From contig CAAEKQ010000193.1 of NCBI GenBank assembly GCA_900756575.1, forward strand, positions 1 through 46,023: a DNA stretch of 46,023 nucleotides, in the 5' to 3' direction. Source of the DNA: an uncultured Oscillospiraceae bacterium (GTDB taxonomy: Bacteria > Bacillota > Clostridia > Oscillospirales > Oscillospiraceae). The notes below the pieces were generated by a model that worked only from the letters and a program-made list of their open reading frames with translations, searched no databases and was not told the DNA's origin. The position numbers and the translations under genes were made by a program. Shown here piece by piece: positions 15,651 through 23,299 of this stretch (its first letter is position 1; each line of letters begins with the position of its first letter).

Positions 15651-17411
15651 TTATGCACCACACTTTCCGGCGAAGGCTTCGGTCAGGAATGCCTTTGCCA
15701 GAGATGTGATCTGGTCGCGATCCTCATCGCTGAGCTTGCCGGTGGAATCAATGCGGCTGCAAAGATCCGGGGATTTTTGCTCCACGTGCTCCAGCAGCTG
15801 GGCAGCGGCGGTGTTCACCTGATCCACCGGAACGGGCAAAAACAGATGATTCAGCGCGGAAACCAGAAGGATAACCTGCTGGTGCTGGCTGTAGGGATGG
15901 TACTGGGCCTGCCGCAGAAGCCGCATCAGACCCTGGCCGTACTGGAGCTGACGCTTGGTGGTGTCATCCAGATCGCTGGAGAACTGGGTGAATACCTCCA
16001 TCTCCCGGTACTGGGCAAGATCCAGTCGGATGGCGCCCGCAGCGGTCTTCATGGCCTTGGTCTGCGCATCGCCGCCTACACGGGATACGCTGATACCCAC
16101 GTTGACTGCCGGACGCTGGCCGGAGAAGAACAGATCGCTCTCCAGGAAGATCTGGCCGTCGGTGATGGAGATGATGTTGGTGGGGATATACGCGGAAACG
16201 TCGCCTGCCTGGGTCTCGACAATGGGAAGTGCGGTCATGCTGCCGCCGCCCAGTTCATCGGACAGGTGGGCAGAACGCTCCAGCAGACGGGAGTGTAGAT
16301 AGAAGACGTCGCCGGGGTAGGCTTCCCGTCCGGGAGACCGCTCCAGCAGCAGGCTCAGTGCACGGTAGGCAATGGCGTGCTTGGAAAGGTCATCGTAGAC
16401 GATCAGAACGTCCCGGCCCTGATACATGAAGTATTCGCCCATGGCGCAGCCTGCGTAGGGGGCGATATACTGCATGGAGGCGGAGGAGCTTGCGGGGGCA
16501 TGGAGCACGATGGTATAGTCCATAGCACCCCGGGCCTTGAGGTTTTCCACCATCTGCGCCACGGAGGAGGATTTCTGACCGATGGCTACATAAATGCAGA
16601 CCACGTTCTTGCCCTTCTGGTTCAGAATGGTGTCCAAAGCCACGGCGGTTTTACCGGTCTGGCGGTCGCCGATGATCAGCTCACGCTGGCCTCTGCCGAT
16701 GGGGAACATGGAGTCGATGGCAAGCAGACCGGTTTCCATGGGGGTGTTGACGGGCTGACGGTCAATGATGCCAGGGGCGGGATTCTCAATGGGACGGTAG
16801 CCCTCGGCGGGAATTTCTCCGCCGCCGTCAATGGGCTCGCCCAGGGCGTTGATGACACGGCCCAGGAAGGCATCGCCCACGGGGATACCGGCGGTTTTTC
16901 CGGTACGGCGGACAATGCTGCCCTCGGAGATCTCGTCGCCGTCGCCGAACAGAATGCAGCCGATTTCGTCCCGCTTCAGATCCTGAACCATGCCCTTGAC
17001 ACCGCCCGAAAACAGCAGAATTTCGCCGTAGGCCGCATGGGGAAGACCGCGCACGGTGGCGATCTCATCACCAACGGTAAGAACCTCGCCGGTCTCCTGG
17101 GCGAGCACCTCAGGGGTGAAGTTCTCAACGGCTTCCTTCATCAGGGGGATGATCTTTTCAGACTGGGGCTTCAGCTGCTCCAGACGCTCCCGGAACTGGC
17201 GGAGACGGCCCTCCAGACTCCAGTCGTAAACGTCGTCGCCGGCATTGAGGATAAAGCCGTCGGCAAGGGCGTCGTTCTGCTCAAAGGTCAGTTGGACGGA
17301 CTGATGGTATTTTGCAGTGAGAAAGTCAGTAAAACGCTGAAGCTGCTGCTGGGTGGGCGCTTTGCTGCCATGGAGTACAGCAGTCAGCACAGAGGTTGTT
17401 TCCTTAGCCAT
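15651..17411 (-). CDS. atpA: ATP synthase alpha subunit with N-terminal delta-like domain
   Basis: 586 residues, about 84 longer than a usual alpha subunit. The alpha core starts near residue 85 and is complete, with Walker A GDRQTGKT at about 248-255 and the SVSRVGGDAQTKAMK segment near residue 440. Residues 1-80 do not look like alpha. They read as the C-terminal domain of the delta subunit: a helix LQRFTDFLTAKYHQSVQLTF, the strand ADGFILNAGDDVYDWSLEGRLRQF, matching the delta pattern of GG-x-hydrophobic-GD-x-x-xD-x-S-x-x-x-RL. The operon has no atpH, and atpF overlaps this gene by 8 bp, leaving no room for one. The fusion probably links the F1 head to the peripheral stalk. It is seen in sequence; the function is inferred. 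Confidence 0.93.
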   Translation of the reverse strand: MAKETTSVLTAVLHGSKAPTQQQLQRFTDFLTAKYHQSVQLTFEQNDALADGFILNAGDDVYDWSLEGRLRQFRERLEQLKPQSEKIIPLMKEAVENFTPEVLAQETGEVLTVGDEIATVRGLPHAAYGEILLFSGGVKGMVQDLKRDEIGCILFGDGDEISEGSIVRRTGKTAGIPVGDAFLGRVINALGEPIDGGGEIPAEGYRPIENPAPGIIDRQPVNTPMETGLLAIDSMFPIGRGQRELIIGDRQTGKTAVALDTILNQKGKNVVCIYVAIGQKSSSVAQMVENLKARGAMDYTIVLHAPASSSASMQYIAPYAGCAMGEYFMYQGRDVLIVYDDLSKHAIAYRALSLLLERSPGREAYPGDVFYLHSRLLERSAHLSDELGGGSMTALPIVETQAGDVSAYIPTNIISITDGQIFLESDLFFSGQRPAVNVGISVSRVGGDAQTKAMKTAAGAIRLDLAQYREMEVFTQFSSDLDDTTKRQLQYGQGLMRLLRQAQYHPYSQHQQVILLVSALNHLFLPVPVDQVNTAAAQLLEHVEQKSPDLCSRIDSTGKLSDEDRDQITSLAKAFLTEAFAGKCGA

Positions 17412-17904
17412 GCTGCTCCTCCTCTGCCTTGTTCAGGAACTGATCGTAGGGATCGCCGCCCTGCTTTGTGAGCAGCAGCTTTTCGGTGGCGGTCATGGCA
17501 AGCTCCTGAATTTCCTTCTGGCTCTGGGCAAGGAGCTTATCATGCTCCCGCTGGGCAGCCACATGGGCATCGGCCACCAGCTTGTCGGCCTGGGCCTGTG
17601 CATCCTTCCGCTGTTCCTGACGGTACTGATCCAGCTCCTGCTGCGCATCCTGACGCTTCTGCTGGAGCTCGGTTTCCAGATCCTGAAGCTGGGCTTCATA
17701 GTTCTTCTTGTATTCCTCTGCCTGAGCACGATCTGCCTGGGCATTATCATGCTCCTGCCGGTAGTAAGCCTCACGCTTTTCCATGAACTGCTTTACCGGC
17801 TTGTAGAGCAGCAGATACAGGCCACCGCCCAGAATCGCAAAGTTCAGGAGGTGCAGCAGGATCTGCTGAAAGTCGATATTAAGTGGAATATTCACGGTTG
17901 GCAC
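17404..17904 (-). CDS. atpF: F1F0 ATP synthase b subunit
   Basis: 166 residues. One N-terminal membrane helix (about 12-34, ILLHLLNFAILGGGLYLLLYKPV) is followed by a long charged Gln/Glu/Lys/Ala-rich coiled coil (40-145) that forms the peripheral stalk dimer. The C-terminal end (GGDPYDQFLNKAEEEQHG) is where b normally meets delta; here its partner may be the delta-like domain of alpha. It overlaps atpA by 8 bp. It is a plain b subunit, not a b-delta fusion. Confidence 0.93.
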   Translation of the reverse strand: MPTVNIPLNIDFQQILLHLLNFAILGGGLYLLLYKPVKQFMEKREAYYRQEHDNAQADRAQAEEYKKNYEAQLQDLETELQQKRQDAQQELDQYRQEQRKDAQAQADKLVADAHVAAQREHDKLLAQSQKEIQELAMTATEKLLLTKQGGDPYDQFLNKAEEEQHG

Positions 17905-17910
17905 CTGCCT

Positions 17911-18276
17911 TTATAGTACGAAGATAATCAGAATAACGACCAGCAGTGCATAGATGATAGCAGTCTCGATGAACACCAGGCTCAGCATCAGGGTAGTACG
18001 GATCTTATCCTGGGCCTCGGGCTGACGGGCAATGCCCTCAGCGGACTTACCGGCAACAACGCCCATTGCGATTGCACCGCCTGCGGCGGCAAGGCCGATG
18101 GCAATGGCGGCACCCAGTGCCTTAGCGGCAGTGTCAGACAGACCACCGGCGGATTCTACTGCGGTGGTAGCGGCAGCAGCGTCGGAGCTGTTGGCTGCAA
18201 ATGCGGGGATGGCAAAGGCCATGATCAGGATGACCACCAGAAGCAGGGCGGGAATTCTAAGGTTCAGCTTTTTCAT
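17911..18276 (-). CDS. atpE: F1F0 ATP synthase c subunit with signal-peptide-like N-terminus
   Basis: 121 residues, about 40 longer than usual. Residues 1-27 look like a cleavable signal peptide (charged start, hydrophobic core, PAFA then AN), followed by an Ala/Ser/Thr-rich linker. The hairpin of two membrane helices begins near residue 45, with the polar loop GKSAEGIARQPEA. The ion-carrying carboxylate is Glu104 in VFIETAIIYALL. Thr105 and Tyr109 occupy the positions of Ser66 and Tyr70 of the Ilyobacter Na+ site, but the first-helix Gln (Gln32) is replaced by Met71, so the coupling ion cannot be decided. Confidence 0.93.
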   Translation of the reverse strand: MKKLNLRIPALLLVVILIMAFAIPAFAANSSDAAAATTAVESAGGLSDTAAKALGAAIAIGLAAAGGAIAMGVVAGKSAEGIARQPEAQDKIRTTLMLSLVFIETAIIYALLVVILIIFVL

Positions 18277-18303
18277 TTTGAAAGACCTCCAATGTATGTT
18301 TGA

Positions 18304-19125
18304 TTATGCGTGTTTCTTTTTTGCTTTGACTTTTTTGGGGCTGGGCTCCGAAACCTCACCGTAGAACAGGGCGGTGAGCATGGTGAGCACGTAGCTCTGG
18401 ATCAGTGCATGGAGCAGCGTGAACAGAACGGCAACTAGCACCGGGAGCACGAAGCTCAGCTGGATGTAATAGTAGATCAGTTCAGTGACCAGCAGTCCGC
18501 TGAGCAGGGCGCCAAACAGACGGAAGCTCATGGAGATGGGCAGGGAAAACTCCTTCAGGGTACTGCCAACACCCTTGAATCCGTTTCCGGCAATTCCACC
18601 GGAGAGGATAATCAGGTAAGAAAGGCAGCCCAAAGCGATGGCACCATTGACATCGGACAGGGGAGCAGGCAGGGTAATGGATGCACCGCTGATGCTCACG
18701 GCCTGAACGCCAAACAGCTCAAACAGGGTTCCCACAAAGATGTAGACACCTGCGGCGAAGATATAAGCGCCCAGAAAGCCGTTCCGGTGAGGAGAATTGC
18801 TCTTGGCGAGGTTGTCGAACATCCCGACCACCTGCTCCAGGAGCATCTGGAATTTGCCCGGCACATACCGAAACTTGGGGATCGCAAAGATCCGAATGAG
18901 AGCGGCGACGATCAGCAGAAACGCAGTGACCACCATACCGGAAATCAGTCCAGGATTGACGTTTTTCAGCCCGAACAGACTCACGCGGCCGGTTTCGTGG
19001 AGCACGGCATCCCGCATCGCCTCTTGAATGGTTTCCTGACTGGCGGGAGAGGAAACCAGGATGCTGGCAACAGCCAGTACGGCAACCACCAGAATCCAGC
19101 CGATCAGAAACTTTTTATGCTTCAT
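18304..19125 (-). CDS. atpB: F1F0 ATP synthase a subunit
   Basis: A 273-residue membrane subunit that holds the ion half-channels against the c-ring. The essential Arg is Arg202 in the helix ISMSFRLFGALLSG, and the last helices (LFTLLHALIQSYVLTMLTALFYGE) are typical. The basic C-terminal tail (KKVKAKKKHA) is longer than usual. It is the first gene of the operon; no atpI precedes it. Confidence 0.95.
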   Translation of the reverse strand: MKHKKFLIGWILVVAVLAVASILVSSPASQETIQEAMRDAVLHETGRVSLFGLKNVNPGLISGMVVTAFLLIVAALIRIFAIPKFRYVPGKFQMLLEQVVGMFDNLAKSNSPHRNGFLGAYIFAAGVYIFVGTLFELFGVQAVSISGASITLPAPLSDVNGAIALGCLSYLIILSGGIAGNGFKGVGSTLKEFSLPISMSFRLFGALLSGLLVTELIYYYIQLSFVLPVLVAVLFTLLHALIQSYVLTMLTALFYGEVSEPSPKKVKAKKKHA

Positions 19126-19213
19126 AGGTTACTCCTTTCCTGCAGCTCCGAGACCTGAAAATACAATAAAAACGAGGGTTTTCCGGATGGAGTTGCAATT
19201 CTAAGACGCAGGT

Positions 19214-19242
19214 ATTATACTGTTATCTTAGCAAGATGTAAA
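19214..19242 (-). promoter_or_regulatory. Promoter of atp operon
   Basis: On the minus strand TTTACA (19242-19237), a 17-bp spacer and TATAAT (19219-19214), about 90 bases before atpB. The same region carries a plus-strand TATAAT (19246-19251) for the divergent LysR gene, so the two promoters overlap back to back. Confidence 0.75.
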
Positions 19243-19297
19243 ATGTATAATTCGTATCGTAAACATACCAATATCATATGGCAGAAAGGACAATTTT

Positions 19298-20197
19298 ATG
19301 GCGGTTCCCTACGATTACTACCGTATTTTTTACCATGTAGCACAGCAGCATAGCTTTACCCGGGCAGCAGCGGTTTTGGGTAACAACCAGCCCAATGTAA
19401 CCCGGTGCATGAACAATCTGGAGCAGGAGCTGGGATGCTCCCTGTTTGTTCGCTCCAACCGGGGCGTATCCCTGACCCCAGAGGGGGAAAAACTCTTTGC
19501 CCATGTGCGTCTGGCCTACGATCAGCTCACCGCCGGGGAGGAGGAGCTGCGGAAGGACTGCCGGCTGGAAAATGGTGTAATTTCCATCAGTGCCAGTGAA
19601 ACGGCTCTGCATTTGCTTCTGATGCGGCGGCTGGCGGATTTCCATGTCCGATATCCCAACATTCAGCTGCGGATCACCAACGATACCTCCCCTCAGGCCA
19701 TTCGGGCGCTGGCACAGCACCGGACGGACTGTGCGGTGATCACGACCCCCTGCCAAAGTGGGCCGTCGCTGCAAATTACGTCCCTGTGCTCCTTCCGGGA
19801 GGTGCTGGTGGGAGGGAGCAACTATAAAAGTCTTGCCTCCGGCCTCCGGCATCTCCGGGATATTTCCTCCATTCCCCTGGTGTGCCTGGGCTCCGGCACC
19901 AGCACCTATGATTTTTATCAGCGATTCTTCTCCAAGCACGACCTGGGCTTCCGGGTGGATATGGAGGCGGCCACCATGGATCAGGTGTTGCCCATGGTGA
20001 TGTACAACCTGGGGGTGGGCTTTGTGCCGGAACCCATGGCGGAGTCCTATCTGCGCCGGGGCGACGTGTTTGAAATCCGGCTGGCGGAGTCCATTCCCCA
20101 GCGGCAGATTGCGCTGGTGGAGAATACCACCCGGAGTCCCAGCATTGCGTTCCAGCGGTTTAAGAAAATGCTGCTGGAGCAGCCGGATAAATTATAA
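19298..20197 (+). CDS. LysR-family transcriptional regulator
   Basis: 299 residues. The N-terminal winged helix (5-65) reads YRIFYHVAQQHSFTRAAAVLGNNQPNVTRCMNNLE, with QPNVTRCM in place of the commoner QPALSRxI. The effector domain is about 90-295. AGAAAGGA precedes the ATG. It is divergent from the atp operon with overlapping promoters, so it could influence ATP synthase expression, although LysR proteins often regulate only themselves or distant genes. The target is unknown. Confidence 0.92.
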   Translation: MAVPYDYYRIFYHVAQQHSFTRAAAVLGNNQPNVTRCMNNLEQELGCSLFVRSNRGVSLTPEGEKLFAHVRLAYDQLTAGEEELRKDCRLENGVISISASETALHLLLMRRLADFHVRYPNIQLRITNDTSPQAIRALAQHRTDCAVITTPCQSGPSLQITSLCSFREVLVGGSNYKSLASGLRHLRDISSIPLVCLGSGTSTYDFYQRFFSKHDLGFRVDMEAATMDQVLPMVMYNLGVGFVPEPMAESYLRRGDVFEIRLAESIPQRQIALVENTTRSPSIAFQRFKKMLLEQPDKL

Positions 20198-20215
20198 CGA
20201 TGCATCAATTACCGG

Positions 20216-20244
20216 TTGACAGGTCCCCTCGGACATAATATAAT
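20216..20244 (+). promoter_or_regulatory. Consensus sigma-A promoter of Rrf2 gene
   Basis: Perfect TTGACA (20216-20221), a 17-bp spacer and perfect TATAAT (20239-20244). The AT-rich dyad-like sequence just downstream (20244-20265) would suit autorepression by the Rrf2 protein, which is inferred. Confidence 0.88.
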
Positions 20245-20293
20245 TAATCATATCGGATATATAGGGAATAACATACCCGTTGGAGGATGGATT

Positions 20294-20737
20294 ATGAGAA
20301 TTTCTGCAAAGGCCCGGTATGGGCTGTCGGCGATGGTGTATTTCGCCATGCGCTATCCCGCCCAGACTAAGTTCACCGTATTGGAGATTTCCGAGGCACT
20401 GAAAATCTCGAAGATTTATCTGGAGCAGGTGTTTACCCGGCTGAAGGTGGAGGGAATCGTCGGCGCCACCAAGGGGCCTCAGGGTGGCTATTCGCTCAAG
20501 CGTCCCCCGGCGGAGATTACGGCTTATGAGGTGCTGGCCGCCACGGAAACCAGCCTATTTGATTCCACCCCGGAGACCCTGGGGGAGCAGGCCCCGTATT
20601 TGGAGCAGGTGATGGTAGAAGAGGTGTTCCGAGTGCTGGACGATACCGTAAAGAAAACGCTTTCCAATATTACCCTGGAGCAGCTGGCCCGGAAGGCCAT
20701 CGAAAAAAGCACCACCGGCTATATGTATTATCTATAA
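20294..20737 (+). CDS. Rrf2-family transcriptional regulator
   Basis: 147 residues. TGGAGGA sets the start at 20294. The N-terminal winged helix opens with the family signature RISAKARYGLSAMVYFAM, and the recognition region reads ISKIYLEQVFTRLKVEGIVGATKGPQGGYSL. The region where IscR or NsrR carry three Fe-S ligand cysteines (about residues 90-110) has none, so this looks like a cluster-free member in the manner of CymR rather than IscR. The target is unknown. Confidence 0.92.
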   Translation: MRISAKARYGLSAMVYFAMRYPAQTKFTVLEISEALKISKIYLEQVFTRLKVEGIVGATKGPQGGYSLKRPPAEITAYEVLAATETSLFDSTPETLGEQAPYLEQVMVEEVFRVLDDTVKKTLSNITLEQLARKAIEKSTTGYMYYL

Positions 20738-20744
20738 AACAGCG

Positions 20745-20777
20745 GGACAGCGGATTCAAGCGAACCGCTGTCCTTTT
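20745..20777 (+). terminator. Terminator of Rrf2 gene
   Basis: Stem GGACAGCGG/CCGCTGTCC (20745-20753, 20765-20773) followed by TTTT. Confidence 0.85.
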
Positions 20778-20884
20778 GCTCGTTGTAATTGATAATTCTC
20801 TGATGAAAATGACGATTTTCTCCATGCTCCTTCTTTGATATAATCATTATAATTAGTAATACTTTTGCGGAACGGGAGAGAGCC

Positions 20885-22270
20885 ATGGAAAAAACGATCA
20901 TTCAGAATATGACGGAGGGCAGTGTGTTTCGGCAGCTGGCGGAGTTTTCACTACCGCTTCTGCTGGCAAACAGCCTCCAGACCCTTTACACCACGGTGGA
21001 TACGCTGGTGGTGGGGCGATTTGTTGGAACGGCGGCGCTGTCTGCGGTGTCTAACTGCGGAGAATTGGTGAATTTCTATAGCATGATCGGCATGGGGCTT
21101 GCCTCGGCGGGGCAGATCATCATTGCCCAGTTCGTGGGGAAGGACGATAAGGAGTCCGTGGGAAAAACCATTGGCGCAATGTTTTCGACGCTTACGGTGC
21201 TGGCGGTGCTGTTCAGCGCTCTATGCGTTTTGACGCTGGATCGGCAGCTCCAATGGATCAAGCTCCCGGCGGAGGCATTGGCAGACGGAAGAAGCTATAC
21301 GCTGGTTTCCGCAGTAGGCTTTGTGTTTATCTATGGGTATAATGCAGTCAGCGCAGCGCTGCGGGGCATGGGAGACAGTAAGCGGCCGCTGCTGTTTGTT
21401 GCCATTGCATCCGTAGCGAATCTGCTGCTGGATCTGCTGTTTGTGCTGGGCTTTGGCTGGGGCGCATTTGGTGCGGCGCTGGCAACGATTCTGGGGCAGG
21501 GATTTTCTCTGGTGAGCTCGGTGATTTATCTGTATCGCCGAAAAGACGCCTTCTGCTTTGATTTCCGGTTCCGCAGCTTCCGGCCGGAGCGCCGGTATCT
21601 GAAAATGCTGTTGCAGCTGGGTGTTCCCACTGCGGCGCAGTTTGCAGCGATCCTGATTTCCGTGCTGTTTATCGGCGCGCAGATCAACAGCTTTGGCGTT
21701 GCGGCCTCGGCAGCAAACGGAATTGCCAACAAGCTGGAGAATATCCTACGGATCGTCAGCAATTCCGTGGGGACGGCGGGTTCGGCGATGATTGCCCAGA
21801 ACCTGGCGGCAAAGCAGCATAAGCGTGTGGAGAAAATTCTGGGCTGGGTTATGGTCATCTGCGTTAGCTGGGCGGCACTCTGCTCTGCAGCGATCCTTCT
21901 GCTGCCCCAACAGATATTCAGCCTGTTTAACCGGGATGCGGCGGTGCTGGAATATGCGATGATCTATGGGCCTGTGGGCGTCCTGTGCTATATGAGCAAT
22001 GGTCTGCGGGCAACGGCAAATGCACTCATCAATGGCATTGGTTTTGCGGCGCTGTCTCTGACCTCGGGACTTCTGGACGGTGTGGCGGCAAGAATCGGCT
22101 TCTCGCTGCTGCTGGGTGTCGGCTTCGGTATGGGACTGCTGGGCTTCTGGATCGGCAGCGCATTGGCTGGGTATGTTCCCGTTGTGATTGGCCTGGTATA
22201 TTTCCTGTCCGGAAGATGGAAAACCCACCGGCTGATTACCCATCAGGAGAACGAAAAAACGAAAGCATAA
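20885..22270 (+). CDS. MATE family exporter (second)
   Basis: 461 residues, about 12 membrane segments. Family patterns are YTTVDTLVVGRFVGTAALSAV near the N-terminus, AQFVGKDDKESV, and the second-half INSFGVAASAANGIANKLENILRI. It has its own upstream region with TATAAT at 20839-20844, so it need not be co-transcribed with the Rrf2 gene. It is distant in sequence from the MATE genes at 9549 and 33159. The substrate is unknown. Confidence 0.9.
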   Translation: MEKTIIQNMTEGSVFRQLAEFSLPLLLANSLQTLYTTVDTLVVGRFVGTAALSAVSNCGELVNFYSMIGMGLASAGQIIIAQFVGKDDKESVGKTIGAMFSTLTVLAVLFSALCVLTLDRQLQWIKLPAEALADGRSYTLVSAVGFVFIYGYNAVSAALRGMGDSKRPLLFVAIASVANLLLDLLFVLGFGWGAFGAALATILGQGFSLVSSVIYLYRRKDAFCFDFRFRSFRPERRYLKMLLQLGVPTAAQFAAILISVLFIGAQINSFGVAASAANGIANKLENILRIVSNSVGTAGSAMIAQNLAAKQHKRVEKILGWVMVICVSWAALCSAAILLLPQQIFSLFNRDAAVLEYAMIYGPVGVLCYMSNGLRATANALINGIGFAALSLTSGLLDGVAARIGFSLLLGVGFGMGLLGFWIGSALAGYVPVVIGLVYFLSGRWKTHRLITHQENEKTKA

Positions 22271-22274
22271 AAAT

Positions 22275-22317
22275 TGCCCTGGAGCGGGCTGCAAAGTTTG
22301 CGGCAGGCTCCAGGGCA
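22275..22317. terminator. Terminator between convergent MATE and GT2 genes
   Basis: Stem TGCCCTGGAGC (22275-22285) with GCTCCAGGGCA (22307-22317). The T-rich tail is on the minus strand, so it mainly ends the GT2 transcript. Confidence 0.7.
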
Positions 22318-22321
22318 TTCG

Positions 22322-23299
22322 TTATGTTCCGGCCTTGTCCTTTAGGGAAAACAGCAGCTTCAGCAGCCGATAATGCTTTCCCTCCAACAGGGTATAGGCC
22401 AGATGCTTGCTGCGGGGAAGTTCCCCAAGCAGCGGGTTTTTTTGATAATCGGGGAAGTTTTTTCGGAGATAGTCCCGGAATTCCTTCAAAAGCGGATGGG
22501 CGGGATCTACCCGAAGCACTCGAACCGAGGCGGCCAGATACACATGGTCAATGCAAAGCCGCTCCAGCTGTGGGGCATATTGGTCAAACAGGCCCTGGGC
22601 ACGATACCAGCCCAGAAGATCCTCAAAAGCGTCGATGATCTCGTGATTTCGGGCGAGGTTCGCGTTCCGGGTGATGGAGCCCTCACGCTGGACGTAGTGA
22701 TACCAGGTGTTGGGCAGAACAACAATGGAGCCGGCCAGGGCAGAGAGCTTCGGGGTGGTGCGGATATCCTCATACCACACCCGGGAAGGGAATCGAATGC
22801 CGGAAGACAGAAACAGGCTGCGGCGGACAACCCGGGTCCAGGCGTTGGGCAGAGCCAGCAGCAGTTTCGGATGCTCGCGGAGGGTCAGCGGCTGATGATA
22901 GGGGAGATCATCCACAAAGGGCGCAATATCCCGGGTCCCGTCGGAGGTGACAAAGCCAAAGGTGTAGATATCTGCGGGCACTCGATCCATTTCCTCGGAA
23001 AGCCCCTGAAGGGTATCCGGGGAGATGAAATCATCGCTGTCCAGGAAAAACAGATAATCCCCCTGGGCTGCTTCAATGCCGGTATTGCGGGCAGCGCCCA
23101 GGCCGCCGTTTTTCTGATGAATGACCCGGCAATGGTGCTGCCGGGCCAGCTGGTCGCACATGGTGGCGCTGTGATCCGTGGAGCCGTCGTCCACCAGAAT
23201 CAGCTCATAGTCCCGGCAGGTCTGGGCAATCACGGAGGCTACGCAGGTTTCCAGATAGTCCTCTACGTTATATACGGGAACGATCACAGAAAATCTCAC
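22322..23299 (-). CDS. GT2-family glycosyltransferase
   Basis: A 325-residue cytoplasmic, inverting GT-A glycosyltransferase. GTG at 23299 is the start: AGGAGG precedes it, it overlaps the upstream stop as GTGA, and the protein then begins with the family signature RFSVIVPVYNVEDYLE. The nucleotide-sugar site shows VDDGSTD, NGGLGAARNTGI and the metal-binding DXD as FLDSDDF. The last 100 residues are helical and specific to this subgroup. It is second in the minus-strand arm of the surface polysaccharide locus. Confidence 0.9.
   Translation of the reverse strand: MRFSVIVPVYNVEDYLETCVASVIAQTCRDYELILVDDGSTDHSATMCDQLARQHHCRVIHQKNGGLGAARNTGIEAAQGDYLFFLDSDDFISPDTLQGLSEEMDRVPADIYTFGFVTSDGTRDIAPFVDDLPYHQPLTLREHPKLLLALPNAWTRVVRRSLFLSSGIRFPSRVWYEDIRTTPKLSALAGSIVVLPNTWYHYVQREGSITRNANLARNHEIIDAFEDLLGWYRAQGLFDQYAPQLERLCIDHVYLAASVRVLRVDPAHPLLKEFRDYLRKNFPDYQKNPLLGELPRSKHLAYTLLEGKHYRLLKLLFSLKDKAGT

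Noticed and set aside
16377..17471. Long open frame on the plus strand opposite atpA
   Set aside because: It is antisense to a conserved ATP synthase gene, and its Gly/His/Asp-rich translation matches no protein pattern.
17404..17904. Possibility that atpF is a b-delta fusion replacing atpH
   Set aside because: At 166 residues it has only the membrane helix and stalk of a normal b subunit; the delta-like segment is in atpA instead.
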